In this document: piece after piece, positions 25,555-34,582 of the stretch | Numbering within the stretch: position 1 is the stretch's first letter | How the letters are laid out: each line of letters opens with the position of its first letter | Notes under the pieces: model-generated | Told to the model about the DNA's origin: nothing | Database searches by the model: none | The model's input: only the letters and a program-made list of their open reading frames with translations | NCBI RefSeq assembly: GCF_001854605.1 | Contig: NZ_MKJU01000006.1 | Location: 389,641-453,640, forward strand | Direction of reading: 5' to 3' | Length of the DNA: 64,000 nucleotides | Origin: Pseudoalteromonas amylolytica | GTDB taxonomy: Bacteria > Pseudomonadota > Gammaproteobacteria > Enterobacterales > Alteromonadaceae | Position numbers and translations under genes: made by a program

Positions 25555-28182
25555 ATGTATAAAATAATTAAGATGACAACTCTTGTCATCGCATTGAGCT
25601 CATCAGCAAGCTGGGCGAAAGATGAACGAGAAACAGGAACATTTATTACGCACAATGATGTGGCTCATATTCACGCTAGCACAAGTTATGTGCCAGATGT
25701 AATGCATAGTGATAAACAAACCGTTCTGAAAATGAACTTACCAACACAAAGCAATATTACTCAAAAGAGCGCATTTGAGACTTCAGCTGATGTATCAACA
25801 TGCCCTGATACCGTATTTAGCCACCTTAGCGGCTTAGTATTTTTACAAGCGATCAGAGAGTATGGCAGCGTGTGTATTGATAAGCTATTTAACGATAAGC
25901 CACTGACGCAAGTATTGGGTGCATATAATGATGCGAACTTTTCAACAGTGATAACTGAACTAAATGAGCGCCTTCAAAGTTATAATGGAACAACGGATGT
26001 TAGCTATTTGAGCGATTTATTTTATTGGTTAAAAGCCTACGCCTATTACGACTATCGACGATTCGTTAATCCAACAACACAGCAAGCGATGGTGGGCGCT
26101 ATCAACACGTTTTTCGCTAATGAACACTTCTTTGACAAAACACAAAGCAATGCGAAGTTAGTTCGTAGTGCGACAGGTATCATAAAGAATGCGCAAATAG
26201 GTGAGTATTTAGTGCCTTTAACACTCGGTTTATTGTCAAAGTACAATGAGTCTTACGAATCTATTAACGACTGGGGACGTGCCGCAACGCCACTGTTTTG
26301 GCAAGTACTAAAAAGCTGTGCAAGTGACTCAGCATGTCGCTCGCAGCAACATAACCCGACTTTGGTCAATGCAATCATCAACTTTATTGATCGTAACCTT
26401 AACTGGCTGGCGAAATCAAAGAATGACTACCACTTATTCAACCTCGGTTACCAGTTGGTTAACTTTTACCGAGGTAGCAAGGATGCACATTTTAGTACAA
26501 TAGAGCCACTCTTAAAAACGTATATCAATAAGGTGTTTACAAATTATGGCCCCCTTAGAGACGATAAAGAAAGAACACTCTATTTGGCCGTATTAGAAAG
26601 TGTAAATTACCAAAGGCAATGTTTAGCATTCAATGTCTGTGCTAAACAAGCGCAAATAATAGAGCAGGTGTTGAGTAATCGTAAAACTTGTTCTTCAGGC
26701 ACCTTGTTTATTTGGGCGCAAGACATGAATCAAGAGCAACTTGACTGGGCCTGTAATTCGCTAAAAGCTCATGAAGACCATTTCCACGAGCAGTTAGTAA
26801 CCAATCGTATACCAGTTACACCGGATGATAACGACAAGCTTAAAATGGTCATTTTTAATGATAAAAAAGAGTGGGTGACATATGGTGGAGTACTATTCAA
26901 TGTCAATACCAATAACGGTGGGACTTACCGAGAAGGAGATCCTAGCAAGGCGGGTGACCAAGCAACATTTTATGCCTATGAACATGTGTCTGAGCGCCCC
27001 GTATTTGATATTTGGAATTTACGTCATGAATATATACATTACTTAGAAGGACGATTCATTTCAAAGGGGGACTTTAGTGATAGCGATGGTGCTGGACGAA
27101 CGGTGTGGTTTGGTGAAGGTGTGGCGGAATATATGTCACTGCGAAATTGTAACGATGGTGCAATAGCACAAGCTAAAACTGCGCCATACGCGCTAAGTAC
27201 AATATTCAACAATGAATATGGTGTGGGACAAACGCGAATTTACGATTGGGGGTATTTATCAAACCGCTTTATGTTTGAACGCCAGCAGTCATCTTACTTT
27301 GAGATGCTTGAACTGTTTAAGCAGGGGAAATTTCAAGAATACCGTACAAACTTGGTTGATAAATGGATATCAAATAAAACCTTCGATAATGAGTTTAATT
27401 CATGGCTAAACACTGTTGAGTCAAAAGGGTGTAGTATTGATAGTACGCGTCCGGAGTCGCCTGTAGAACCAATAGATATTGATGAGCTTCAAGGAAGTGA
27501 CATGATTGGAGTTAATGCATGTGATATTGACGATTCATCAATTGACACCTCCAATTTAAAAGCAGGCTATGCAAGGTGCATCGACCATCTATCTGCGCAC
27601 GAGCAAGTTGAGTTTGCATTATATGTAGACCGCAGGATTCAAGGGGCATCACTAGAAATAAGTCTGCGGCACGGGCAAGGTAATGCTGATGTGTACCACG
27701 AATTTAATCGAAATGGCCATTTTACAAAGTCACAAGGGCCAACTAATGAGGAAACGCTGGTTATAGAGGATGTTCAATCAGGTTGGCACTTTATTAGTTT
27801 GAAAGCAAACAATGATGTGCAAAATACCACTTTATTAGCGCGCTACATCAAGAGTGTACCGTCTAATGTTCGTGTATTAGAGAATGGCGAATCTGTGCCT
27901 GTAGCGATTGCTGATGGCGGTCAACTTATGTTTGCCATGAATGTGCCAGCAGGTGCCAGCAACTTAAGTTTTAGCACAGTTGGAGGTACAGGGGAGCTTG
28001 ATATGCATGTTAAGTTTGGCAGTGAGCCGACCAAAAAGGATTACGAGTGCCGTCCTTGGAAGCGAGGTAACAAAGAGACGTGTACTTTTGATAATTCACA
28101 GGTGGGAACGTATTACATTATGTTGTCTGCTGATCCTCAGTTCTCAGGCGCGACACTGATTGGCCGTTTCGATGAGCAGTAG
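25555..28182 (+). CDS. Secreted M9 microbial collagenase
   Basis: 875 aa. Signal peptide (MYKIIKMTTLVIALSSSASWA), an M9-type N-terminal helical activator region (about residues 85-400), and a gluzincin catalytic domain. The zinc site is RHEYIHYLEGRF (His491, Glu492, His495) with the third ligand Glu525 in GEGVAEYMS, 30 residues on, as in Vibrio and clostridial collagenases. Two PPC domains follow (about 645-760 and 775-875); the last holds DMHVKFG ... DYECRPW ... ETCTF, closely like the PPC modules of the upstream M43 protease. Substrate by family: collagen and gelatin. It has its own transcription unit between two hairpins. Confidence 0.93.
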   Translation: MYKIIKMTTLVIALSSSASWAKDERETGTFITHNDVAHIHASTSYVPDVMHSDKQTVLKMNLPTQSNITQKSAFETSADVSTCPDTVFSHLSGLVFLQAIREYGSVCIDKLFNDKPLTQVLGAYNDANFSTVITELNERLQSYNGTTDVSYLSDLFYWLKAYAYYDYRRFVNPTTQQAMVGAINTFFANEHFFDKTQSNAKLVRSATGIIKNAQIGEYLVPLTLGLLSKYNESYESINDWGRAATPLFWQVLKSCASDSACRSQQHNPTLVNAIINFIDRNLNWLAKSKNDYHLFNLGYQLVNFYRGSKDAHFSTIEPLLKTYINKVFTNYGPLRDDKERTLYLAVLESVNYQRQCLAFNVCAKQAQIIEQVLSNRKTCSSGTLFIWAQDMNQEQLDWACNSLKAHEDHFHEQLVTNRIPVTPDDNDKLKMVIFNDKKEWVTYGGVLFNVNTNNGGTYREGDPSKAGDQATFYAYEHVSERPVFDIWNLRHEYIHYLEGRFISKGDFSDSDGAGRTVWFGEGVAEYMSLRNCNDGAIAQAKTAPYALSTIFNNEYGVGQTRIYDWGYLSNRFMFERQQSSYFEMLELFKQGKFQEYRTNLVDKWISNKTFDNEFNSWLNTVESKGCSIDSTRPESPVEPIDIDELQGSDMIGVNACDIDDSSIDTSNLKAGYARCIDHLSAHEQVEFALYVDRRIQGASLEISLRHGQGNADVYHEFNRNGHFTKSQGPTNEETLVIEDVQSGWHFISLKANNDVQNTTLLARYIKSVPSNVRVLENGESVPVAIADGGQLMFAMNVPAGASNLSFSTVGGTGELDMHVKFGSEPTKKDYECRPWKRGNKETCTFDNSQVGTYYIMLSADPQFSGATLIGRFDEQ

Positions 28183-28195
28183 GAGCTCTAAATCG

Positions 28196-28236
28196 ATAGA
28201 AGATAAATGCATGTAGTAAACGCTTTTATCTTCTAT
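28196..28236 (+). terminator. AT-rich hairpin after the collagenase gene
   Basis: Perfect 12-bp stem ATAGAAGATAAA / TTTATCTTCTAT around a 17-nt loop. The position fits a terminator; there is no long T-run. Confidence 0.55.
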
Positions 28237-28370
28237 AACGTTGCGAACTCATGAAACTTAAAACAGTTTAAAAGCTATGATATTTAGCTTGTTAATCGAT
28301 CTTACAGCTAAAAAACAGGGCTTAGACTTCACCTAACAGGTGGCTTTGAGCGAAAAGAAGACCATCGCTC

Positions 28371-28398
28371 TAACTCGTTTCTGGACAGAAATGAGATA
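28371..28398. repeat. Short palindromic repeat, family 2, copy 1
   Basis: AACTCGTTT (28372-28380) and AAATGAGAT (28389-28397) form an imperfect palindrome around CTGGACAG. A similar unit in inverted orientation lies at 30054-30081, on the other side of the two cassette-like genes. Both are flanked by an AGG(A/T)CC-type stretch. Confidence 0.5.
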
Positions 28399-28452
28399 GA
28401 GATAACTGGCGGCTCTATGAAGCGGACCTTCAAGGCGTGAATCTGAAACTCT

Positions 28453-28530
28453 GTTGGGTGGCGCCTTCGGCTTAACCAACCTACCTTTTGACGTAGGTCG
28501 GCATAAGGCGCGAAGCGCCGCCATCCGACA
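28453..28530. repeat. REP-like dispersed palindromic element, copy B (best preserved)
   Basis: Left arm GTTGGGTGGCGCCTTCGGCTT, middle AACCAACCTACC, then GTAGGTCGGCATAAGGCGCG and right arm GCGCCGCCATCCGACA. The two arms are inverted relatives. The intergenic site, internal palindromy and several relatives in this window fit a genome-wide REP/BIME-like family. Confidence 0.75.
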
Positions 28531-28618
28531 AAAATGATGAATTTACTTTGAAATAACTAGACTTACCGTGTTGTTCCTGTGACCTAAATTCAAATATTTC
28601 ACTTAAAGCCAACGGTTT

Positions 28619-29149
28619 TTAGTCCTTGTTAATTTGTTTGTTAGGTAATTTCCCACGCGCCTCTTTTTCTATCGAATCGACTACTTTTGCTAGTTGCGAG
28701 TCTCGTGACGGTTCGTATGGAATCGATGCTGCCGCCAAGACTGCTACTTGATAATTCCCAGCACTGATAGCGAAGTTGGATACTTTTTCAAGCGCTGAGC
28801 CTCGACTTGTTTCATACGATATTTGCGAAGCTGCAGCCAGCATAAGCTCAGCTTTTGATGGGTCTTTGCTAACTTCATAAGGAATACTATATTGAACAGC
28901 CTCACTACGTTTAGAAGAAGAACCAATATTTTCTGTGATAGTTGTAAACGCCCAAATAAAAGCAGGCATTGCCAGCATAAAAGCAAATATACCAACAAAG
29001 TCTAGTAGTCTAGCAACAGCTTCTGAGACTGGACTAGGTTCTACTTTACCATCAGTTGAATTCTCAGCTGACTTAAAAGTTGCAGCCTTATATAAACCGA
29101 CTAGCGCAGTAGCTAAAATGATTAACTGAGTTACTAATTCTGTGTTCAT
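28619..29149 (-). CDS. Hypothetical membrane protein (integron-cassette-like)
   Basis: 176 aa with two membrane segments (residues about 7-22; 48-70, LLDFVGIFAFMLAMPAFIWA) and a polar C-terminal half holding three imperfect repeats, SIPYEVSKDPSKAELMLAAA, QISYETSRGSALEKV and SIPYEPSRDSQLAKVVD. No known family recognised. Its ATG comes 12 nt after an attC-like site, exactly where a cassette gene starts, and it reads in the same direction as the gene before that site. The end (LPNKQINKD) runs into TAACAAAC/TAACAAGG, which may be the left half of a second attC whose right half is not evident. Confidence 0.6.
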   Translation of the reverse strand: MNTELVTQLIILATALVGLYKAATFKSAENSTDGKVEPSPVSEAVARLLDFVGIFAFMLAMPAFIWAFTTITENIGSSSKRSEAVQYSIPYEVSKDPSKAELMLAAASQISYETSRGSALEKVSNFAISAGNYQVAVLAAASIPYEPSRDSQLAKVVDSIEKEARGKLPNKQINKD

Positions 29150-29160
29150 ATTTTTGAATT

Positions 29161-29215
29161 GCCTAATGCTTCAATCAGCCGCCGCGTTTAGCGGTCGGCT
29201 GCATTGACTTGTTAT
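29161..29215 (-). other. attC-like integron recombination site
   Basis: On the minus strand the site begins ATAACAAGTCAATGCAGCCG (R'' RYYYAAC-type box), runs into a stem-loop (CAGCCGACCGC ... GCGGCGGCTG) and ends GCATTAGGC (R', GTTRRRY-like with one deviation). This is the layout of the short 'TAACAA...GCGTTAGGC' attC sites of mobile and sedentary chromosomal integrons. The upstream gene's stop lies inside it, giving the C-terminus SMQPTAKRGG, a tail typical of cassette genes read into attC. Confidence 0.75.
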
Positions 29216-29774
29216 ATTTTTTATATCTGCTCCAGATTTCCCGTCGCATTCCTGCTTTCATTTGAACCTTTATTTTTCGCCCTACACTGGTGCATAAGTA
29301 AATCTCAGATGTAAATATCCTGAAAAATGCTTTCATGGTATTGGCTGGAAATAGAAATCGTTCTGGCGAATCAAGTTTTTCAATGAAGTCTGAGGCGAAG
29401 TTTATTCTAGCTGTATCTCCGTCAGACAATCTCATTGGCAACTTCGAGCAAAGCCTAGTGACTCTTTCATCGAGATACGGCTGTATGACAGTGCGTTGTC
29501 TTCTTAGAAAAGGCGCATGCTTCCAGTGCCATTCAAAATTTGTAACTTGGACTTCGCGAGTACCTACATTCACTAAATCCAGCACATATGCATACGTGTC
29601 TAATCTCATCGGGTCATAACTTGGAATTATACATCCACTGTAATTTGCCTTAAGTCGGATAAATTTATCAAGAACGGATAACCAAAGAGCCAACCCAGAA
29701 ATTAGTATTGCTCCGAACGCTGACAGCCAAGGAGCAAAGCTGTTAAAGCACTGCCATGTATTACAAGCTTCCAA
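29175..29774 (-). CDS. Hypothetical membrane-anchored protein (integron cassette gene)
   Basis: 199 aa. One N-terminal membrane segment (WLSAFGAILISGLALWLSVL), then a soluble beta-rich domain (YVLDLVNVGTREVQVTNFEW ...) seen in many uncharacterised cassette and defence-adjacent proteins; no function known to me. The last ten residues come from reading into the attC site, so the functional protein probably ends around KKYNK. The 14-nt string AAAAAATATAACAA occurs on the plus strand just upstream of its start (about 29791) and inverted at its other end, within the attC edge. Confidence 0.65.
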   Translation of the reverse strand: MEACNTWQCFNSFAPWLSAFGAILISGLALWLSVLDKFIRLKANYSGCIIPSYDPMRLDTYAYVLDLVNVGTREVQVTNFEWHWKHAPFLRRQRTVIQPYLDERVTRLCSKLPMRLSDGDTARINFASDFIEKLDSPERFLFPANTMKAFFRIFTSEIYLCTSVGRKIKVQMKAGMRREIWSRYKKYNKSMQPTAKRGG

Positions 29775-30053
29775 GTCTGGTCCTACCTATCAAAAAATAT
29801 AACAACTTATTCTGTCCCACTTTGGTGGTTTATAACACACCAAAGCGGCTCTTATTACATACCTTCATAATTCCACTAATAATATCTACTGTGAACAGGC
29901 ATATAACACAGCGGCAAATTCCAGTTTGTCACTTCAAAACGGCGAGTAATAATGTTATAGGACAAAAACAGGCACTTTGTATAAAAACTGCATAACTTTG
30001 CTTTCTACCTACGTCTGTTGTTCAGTCAAAACAGACCTTTAGAGCAATTAGGT

Positions 30054-30081
30054 TAACTCATTTAGGTGCAGAAACGAGTTA
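30054..30081. repeat. Short palindromic repeat, family 2, copy 2 (inverted)
   Basis: AACTCATTT and AAACGAGTT arms around AGGTGCAG; on the minus strand it reads TAACTCGTTTCTGCAC, matching copy 1 at 28371. Confidence 0.5.
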
Positions 30082-30113
30082 CCCTTAAAGGTCCGCATCT
30101 GGCACTAATGCGA

Positions 30114-30153
30114 CTGTCAGATTTGATTAAGCTCTAACAATCAAACCTGACAG
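30114..30153. repeat. 15-bp inverted repeat with one mismatch
   Basis: Stem CTGTCAGATTTGATT / AATCAAACCTGACAG, loop 10 nt. It lies about 105 bp beyond the M4 protease stop; it may be a terminator or another dispersed palindrome. Confidence 0.55.
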
Positions 30154-30258
30154 GTAAAGCTAAGACTTATTTAGGTTACTTATTTAGGTTACTGTACTAC
30201 AAGTAACCTGTTCGTGTTTTTTTGGGCAAGCTCTCTTCATTATCTACAAGCCCAACGG

Positions 30259-32202
30259 CTAGTTGCTTCCTAAACAAGGTTCAATGTAGCGCCAAACTTG
30301 GCCATTTCCTGAGTTTAGGTCAGGTTGATTGCCTTTAGTCCACCATCGTGCTTGATAAACTAAATTATTGTACTCAGCTTTATCTGGGTAACGATAAACT
30401 TGTGTTGGTTGCCAAGCGGCGACATGACATGTATCACTTTGCACGATAATAGTTTGCAAAGTATGATCGAGTACGTTCTTGCTATCAAACACCGTCAGGC
30501 GCACTTGATAGCTACCTGGTTGTTTATAAGTGTGTATGGGGTTAGCAAGCGTAGACAGTTCGCCATCACCAAAATCCCAATGATAACTGGCAATGCCGTT
30601 ATCATCGTTTGAATGGTCATTAAAACTGACTTGTAACTGCTGTTTGTTATATAAAAACTGTGCAGTAGGCCCTGAATCATTATCTTGATTTGGGCAGTAT
30701 CTATCGGTTTTCACGCCAGAGTCATAAACCCCTACCGATTCCATGGCAAAAACAACATCGTTTACACAGTAGTTAAGATCTAACGCTGCTTGATAAAGGC
30801 CTAGCCCTGCAGACTCAAACGTTGCATCGCTTGTCCAATAAAGTTGATTTGCAAGCGTAAATAGTTTGAATGCTTTTTGAATATTCCAATTTGGCTTAGT
30901 TGCAAGTACATAAAACGCCTTATTAAATATTCCGGAGCTAGTGTGTACACCTGTATTGGTCTTATATTGACTAGTGTGGCCCATTTTAGGGTTGTCCATA
31001 TACCTAACAGCGCCTTCAGCTTTTAGAAGTTTATCGCCTATCTGCCAGTTAAACTGCTGGTGTATAAACTGGTTCACTGCAGCGGCGGTAATGTCTGAGT
31101 AGGCTTCGTTGAGCCCGCCAGACTGGCCGCTATAAATTAATTGTGAATGCTGCTCGGTAAAACCATGTGCTATTTCGTGAGCCACGACGCTCAAAGTGGC
31201 TGATGGGTAATTGCTCTGTGTGCCATCCCCCAAAGTAACAAACTCCCCATTCCAAAATGCTGAAGCTCTATTTTGTCCGTAATGCACGCGCATTTTTATT
31301 TGGTCTTTGAGTGCTGGCGTGTTAGCCCACTGAGTAAACATTCTATCCGTATACTGTGCAAATGCGTGCGCATCGTTTAAAGGTGAGAAAGCACCATTTA
31401 CTTCCCTCGCTACATTCTCAGAGCACACAAATTCATGCAAATGCAGCTCGCTTGTTGTGTTACGCATGTCAAACGTTGAAACATTGGAACTGTCTAAATA
31501 GCAAAGGCCTTGCTCTTCTGTTGCATCAAACGGTGGCAATTCACGCTCAACTCCATAGTGATAGAGCCCTGTTTTACCATTTCCTCCAGGACCTCCCGCT
31601 TTTATCGACTTAGACACATGTGTTAACCCATCCCATTGGCGCAAAAGCAGTCCATTGTGGGCATCGATAATAAAATGTGGTCGAATAGGTTTATCCACAT
31701 CGCTGTAAAAAGATACCAGCCAGACTAAATGTGCTTTGTCTTCAGTATCTAACCAAATATAGAGCTGTTGTGATGGATTTTGAAGCTCTCCAATACGCAA
31801 TTTGGTATGTTCTAACGCCATTTTAACCGCAAACTCTGCTGTTATTTTTGGCACTATAGATGCGATATCATCGTTAATTTCCGTTATCACGTCACCAAAT
31901 AAACCCAAGCTACCACTTGGGCTTTTGCTCATGACGAATGACTCACCTAATAGAGGAATACCTTGGTAATACTGTTGCATGCGCATTTTTTTAACACCTG
32001 ATAGCACTGGCACTTCGACTAAAGCTTTTGATTCACGCAACAACGAGTGAATTGTCAATTCTTTCACTATCTGAGCCGATTTCGCCTGCGACACCGAAGG
32101 AATAAGTGCATTGGCGTTGATTCTTTCTGCGGCAAAACTCATCGATGTGCATAGCGACGTTAACAGGGCTAAAGATTTGAATATCATCGTGCTTTTTTTC
32201 AT
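30259..32202 (-). CDS. Secreted M4 thermolysin-like protease with PKD and CBM5/12
   Basis: 647 aa from the ATG at 32202 (AAGGAT 7 nt upstream; an ATG 7 codons earlier lacks a site). Signal peptide, an FTP/PepSY propeptide (VMSKSPSGSLGLFGDVITEI), then the M4 catalytic domain: VVAHEIAHGFTEQHS (His342, Glu343, His346) and GGLNEAYSDI (Glu366), with the thermolysin 20-residue spacing. It then carries one PKD domain (YHWDFGDGELSTLANPIHTY) and a C-terminal CBM5/12 (WQPTQVYRYPDK ... QVWRYIEPC). This is a vibriolysin/pseudolysin-like secreted protease with an unusual chitin-binding tail. It lies 17 nt after the S8 protease gene in one operon. Confidence 0.93.
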   Translation of the reverse strand: MKKSTMIFKSLALLTSLCTSMSFAAERINANALIPSVSQAKSAQIVKELTIHSLLRESKALVEVPVLSGVKKMRMQQYYQGIPLLGESFVMSKSPSGSLGLFGDVITEINDDIASIVPKITAEFAVKMALEHTKLRIGELQNPSQQLYIWLDTEDKAHLVWLVSFYSDVDKPIRPHFIIDAHNGLLLRQWDGLTHVSKSIKAGGPGGNGKTGLYHYGVERELPPFDATEEQGLCYLDSSNVSTFDMRNTTSELHLHEFVCSENVAREVNGAFSPLNDAHAFAQYTDRMFTQWANTPALKDQIKMRVHYGQNRASAFWNGEFVTLGDGTQSNYPSATLSVVAHEIAHGFTEQHSQLIYSGQSGGLNEAYSDITAAAVNQFIHQQFNWQIGDKLLKAEGAVRYMDNPKMGHTSQYKTNTGVHTSSGIFNKAFYVLATKPNWNIQKAFKLFTLANQLYWTSDATFESAGLGLYQAALDLNYCVNDVVFAMESVGVYDSGVKTDRYCPNQDNDSGPTAQFLYNKQQLQVSFNDHSNDDNGIASYHWDFGDGELSTLANPIHTYKQPGSYQVRLTVFDSKNVLDHTLQTIIVQSDTCHVAAWQPTQVYRYPDKAEYNNLVYQARWWTKGNQPDLNSGNGQVWRYIEPCLGSN

Positions 32203-32219
32203 TCGATTATCCTTAAAAA

Positions 32220-33887
32220 TCACAAGCTATTAGTTGTAGAAGCGTCACAGGGGCCATCAAAGCGCCAGACATGAGTAAATACATCTGGCGTTGCGCCCAT
32301 TCCCCAATGGATTGCGGTGTACTTTTTGTCTAGGTACTTCACCTTGTCTCCAATACGGTAATGTTTATCTTGCTGCCATTGAGGTCGGTCGTCGCATATT
32401 GGAGCAATACCGTCATCAACATTTACCGATTTAATCTTTAATGCGCGATGGCCTTCACTATCAGTAACCACTAAGCGAACCATATATGTGCCTTCCTTTT
32501 CATAAATATGAATAGGGTTCTGTTGTGAGCTGTGGCTGCCATCACCAAAAGCCCAGTGATGGCTAACAATGGCATCGTTATCTGTTGACTCATCTGAAAA
32601 GGTGAGTTCAAGTAAATTACTGCTATAGCTAAAATCGGCAAGTGGTAAGCCTACTGGTTGTTCGCATGTTTGCTGAGCTAGATAGTGTTTTGCTGCAAGT
32701 ACTTGGATAACACCAAAACCATATTCATTATCGCGACCAACTGGCCCTTTATCTAATGCTGTAACTTGCAGGGCTTCACGGATCTGTTGATTGGTGCAAT
32801 CAGGATAGTATCCCCATAGAAGCGCCGCAGCCCCAGAGACATGAGGGGTTGCCATTGACGTGCCACTCATCTCCCCATAGCGACCATTTTTTGTTGTAGA
32901 ATTGACTTTAACCCCAGGCGCTGCGACTTCAACTTGATCATTGTAGGTAGAAAAACTCGCTTTCACCCCTTGCTCATCAACCGCGGCCACAGAAACCACA
33001 TCACCATAAGAGGCTGGGTAATGATGATTTGAAAAGCCGCTATTACCTGCCGCTGCAATATGCAAAACACCTTGTTGGTATGTGGTATTAAACGCTTCTC
33101 GCTCTAGTTCCGAAGGCTTATTACCACCAAGGCTCATGTTGATGATGTTTGCTCCAGCAGCAGCACATTGGTAAACCGCTTCGGCAATCGTAGAGCCATA
33201 AGTCCAGCTGCCTTGTGAATCAAATACTTTTACAATATGAAGTCCCAACTCTGCTGAGGGATTAACACCAACAACTCCTATGTCGTTTCCTCCAATAGCC
33301 GCAATTGTTCCCGCTACATGTGTGCCATGACCGTGACCGTCTTCAAACCAATTACCCGTGTCAAACTCTCCATAGCCATCATCTCCTGAAATATTGGCAT
33401 GAGGTAGATCTGGATGTCCCAAGGTATAACCCGTATCCATAATACATACCTTGCGGTTAGCTGCGCCCACGTCGGGCAATTGATCCGCTTGAATGAGACT
33501 TATCCCATATGGAATAGATTCTGATTGAAGGTAACGTTTTGGGTCGGCTTCAATAAATTTAATGTGGGGGTTTTCTTTTAATACTTTAAGTTCAGACGAC
33601 TTTAAATAGGCAACAAGGGCATCTTGTAGTGGTAGTTTTTTTGTCACTGATACCCCTGTTTGTTTGGCAAAACGGCTCAATATAGTCGCTTTCGCTTCTA
33701 GGGTATTGTTATGAAAATACTGCTTTTTACTTAACTCGCTAGAAACATAGCTTGAGTTAAGCTTAATAATAAATCGCTCATTATCTTGATCAATGATTTT
33801 TGCATTGATAGCAGTGCAGCTGAGCATAGAGATTGCACATATAGATATGCTTACACACTTGTTTTTTATAGAGTATGGCTTGTTCAT
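32220..33887 (-). CDS. Secreted S8 subtilase with PKD and CBM5/12
   Basis: 555 aa from the ATG at 33887 (GAGGAA close upstream, signal peptide MNKPYSIKNKCVSISICAIS...); a frame opening 19 codons earlier is not preferred. Inhibitor-I9-like propeptide (about 28-120), then the subtilisin domain with the triad Asp151 (IMDTGY), His187 (GHGHGTHVAG) and Ser344 (GTSMATPHVSG) and oxyanion Asn in AAAGNSG. It is followed by PKD (HHWAFGDGSHSSQQNPIHIY) and CBM5/12 (WQQDKHYRIGDKVKYL ... HVWRFDGPC). First gene of a two-protease operon with the M4 enzyme; both share the same tail design. Confidence 0.93.
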   Translation of the reverse strand: MNKPYSIKNKCVSISICAISMLSCTAINAKIIDQDNERFIIKLNSSYVSSELSKKQYFHNNTLEAKATILSRFAKQTGVSVTKKLPLQDALVAYLKSSELKVLKENPHIKFIEADPKRYLQSESIPYGISLIQADQLPDVGAANRKVCIMDTGYTLGHPDLPHANISGDDGYGEFDTGNWFEDGHGHGTHVAGTIAAIGGNDIGVVGVNPSAELGLHIVKVFDSQGSWTYGSTIAEAVYQCAAAGANIINMSLGGNKPSELEREAFNTTYQQGVLHIAAAGNSGFSNHHYPASYGDVVSVAAVDEQGVKASFSTYNDQVEVAAPGVKVNSTTKNGRYGEMSGTSMATPHVSGAAALLWGYYPDCTNQQIREALQVTALDKGPVGRDNEYGFGVIQVLAAKHYLAQQTCEQPVGLPLADFSYSSNLLELTFSDESTDNDAIVSHHWAFGDGSHSSQQNPIHIYEKEGTYMVRLVVTDSEGHRALKIKSVNVDDGIAPICDDRPQWQQDKHYRIGDKVKYLDKKYTAIHWGMGATPDVFTHVWRFDGPCDASTTNSL

Positions 33888-34363
33888 AAATTCCTCATTA
33901 GATGTAGATGGTAAATAAATATCTTCCAAATATTTACAGCTCAAAAGACATCGCTGTCATTTTTGGGTGGCTAAACATTCTATAACCATCAATTAAACTC
34001 GATGGTAAACAAATAATTAACATTACTAATAGAAAGGTTCAACAAGGGAGGAGAGCGTTTAAATACTGTAGGTAAAAATATTACTGTTTTATTTTGTTGA
34101 TTTTTATGGTTTATTTTCTTTGTGGTATACTTTTTATCTTTAGTCGACGCTGAAATTGTTATACAAGTCGCCGTATTAGCCCTACCGCCAAATGTTCACA
34201 TTTTATTTGTGTTAGTTTGTGTGTCGGAGAAACGAAAGTATGGATACAGGGTACCCTACTTAGCTTATGCACGCGATATAGAGTTTGCTATACAGAAGGG
34301 GGAAATGTATCAAAGTAAATTTGCTTAACGTAATACTTAAGTGTTAATCGATAGAATGATTAT
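33888..34363. promoter_or_regulatory. Intergenic region upstream of the protease operon
   Basis: 476 bp, AT-rich. It must contain the S8/M4 operon promoter on the minus strand. A 68-codon frame at 34122-34328 has no clear ribosome site and reads as an unlikely hydrophobic/basic peptide; I do not call it. Confidence 0.35.
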
Positions 34364-34582
34364 GTGAAATTAAAACTCCCTACGAGTAAGACCCACCTAA
34401 TACCTCTTAGGCCAAATAACCCTACAACAGTTAACAAAAATACAAAAAGCAATTCCAATATTCCAAAACCTCCACCAGACAAATACGCGGCGCCTGATCC
34501 TGTTGGCTATAACTCGACAGATGTTTTCAGGGAAAGTTTTAGAAAGATCTCTAAGTTTACCTCATTATTTTATAGGAAGTAA
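34364..34582 (+). CDS. Small Pro/Asn/Lys-rich hypothetical protein
   Basis: 72 codons from a GTG with no strong ribosome site. Composition (PPPDKYAAPDPVGYNSTDVF) is low-complexity but not like random read-through. Its frame continues, after its stop, into the solute-binding-protein remnant, so the two could be pieces of a rearranged gene. Unrecognised; weak call. Confidence 0.3.
   Translation: MKLKLPTSKTHLIPLRPNNPTTVNKNTKSNSNIPKPPPDKYAAPDPVGYNSTDVFRESFRKISKFTSLFYRK

Larger units (their letters stand above)
29775..30258. other. Repeat-rich intergenic region between cassette remnant and protease operon
   Basis: No gene seen. It holds a hairpin CTTTGGTG/CACCAAAG (about 29820-29847), the family-2 palindrome at 30054-30081, a 15-bp near-perfect inverted repeat (CTGTCAGATTTGATT at 30114-30128 with AATCAAACCTGACAG at 30139-30153), and a tandem 13-bp duplication of TTATTTAGGTTAC around 30167-30192. 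Some of these probably terminate the M4 protease transcript. Confidence 0.5.

Noticed and set aside
28933..29619. Plus-strand frames opposite the cassette genes
   Set aside because: The minus-strand genes fit the attC orientation and have membrane segments in sensible places; the plus frames do not.
34122..34328. 68-codon frame upstream of the protease operon
   Set aside because: No ribosome site, no family likeness, lies in the promoter region of a divergent operon.
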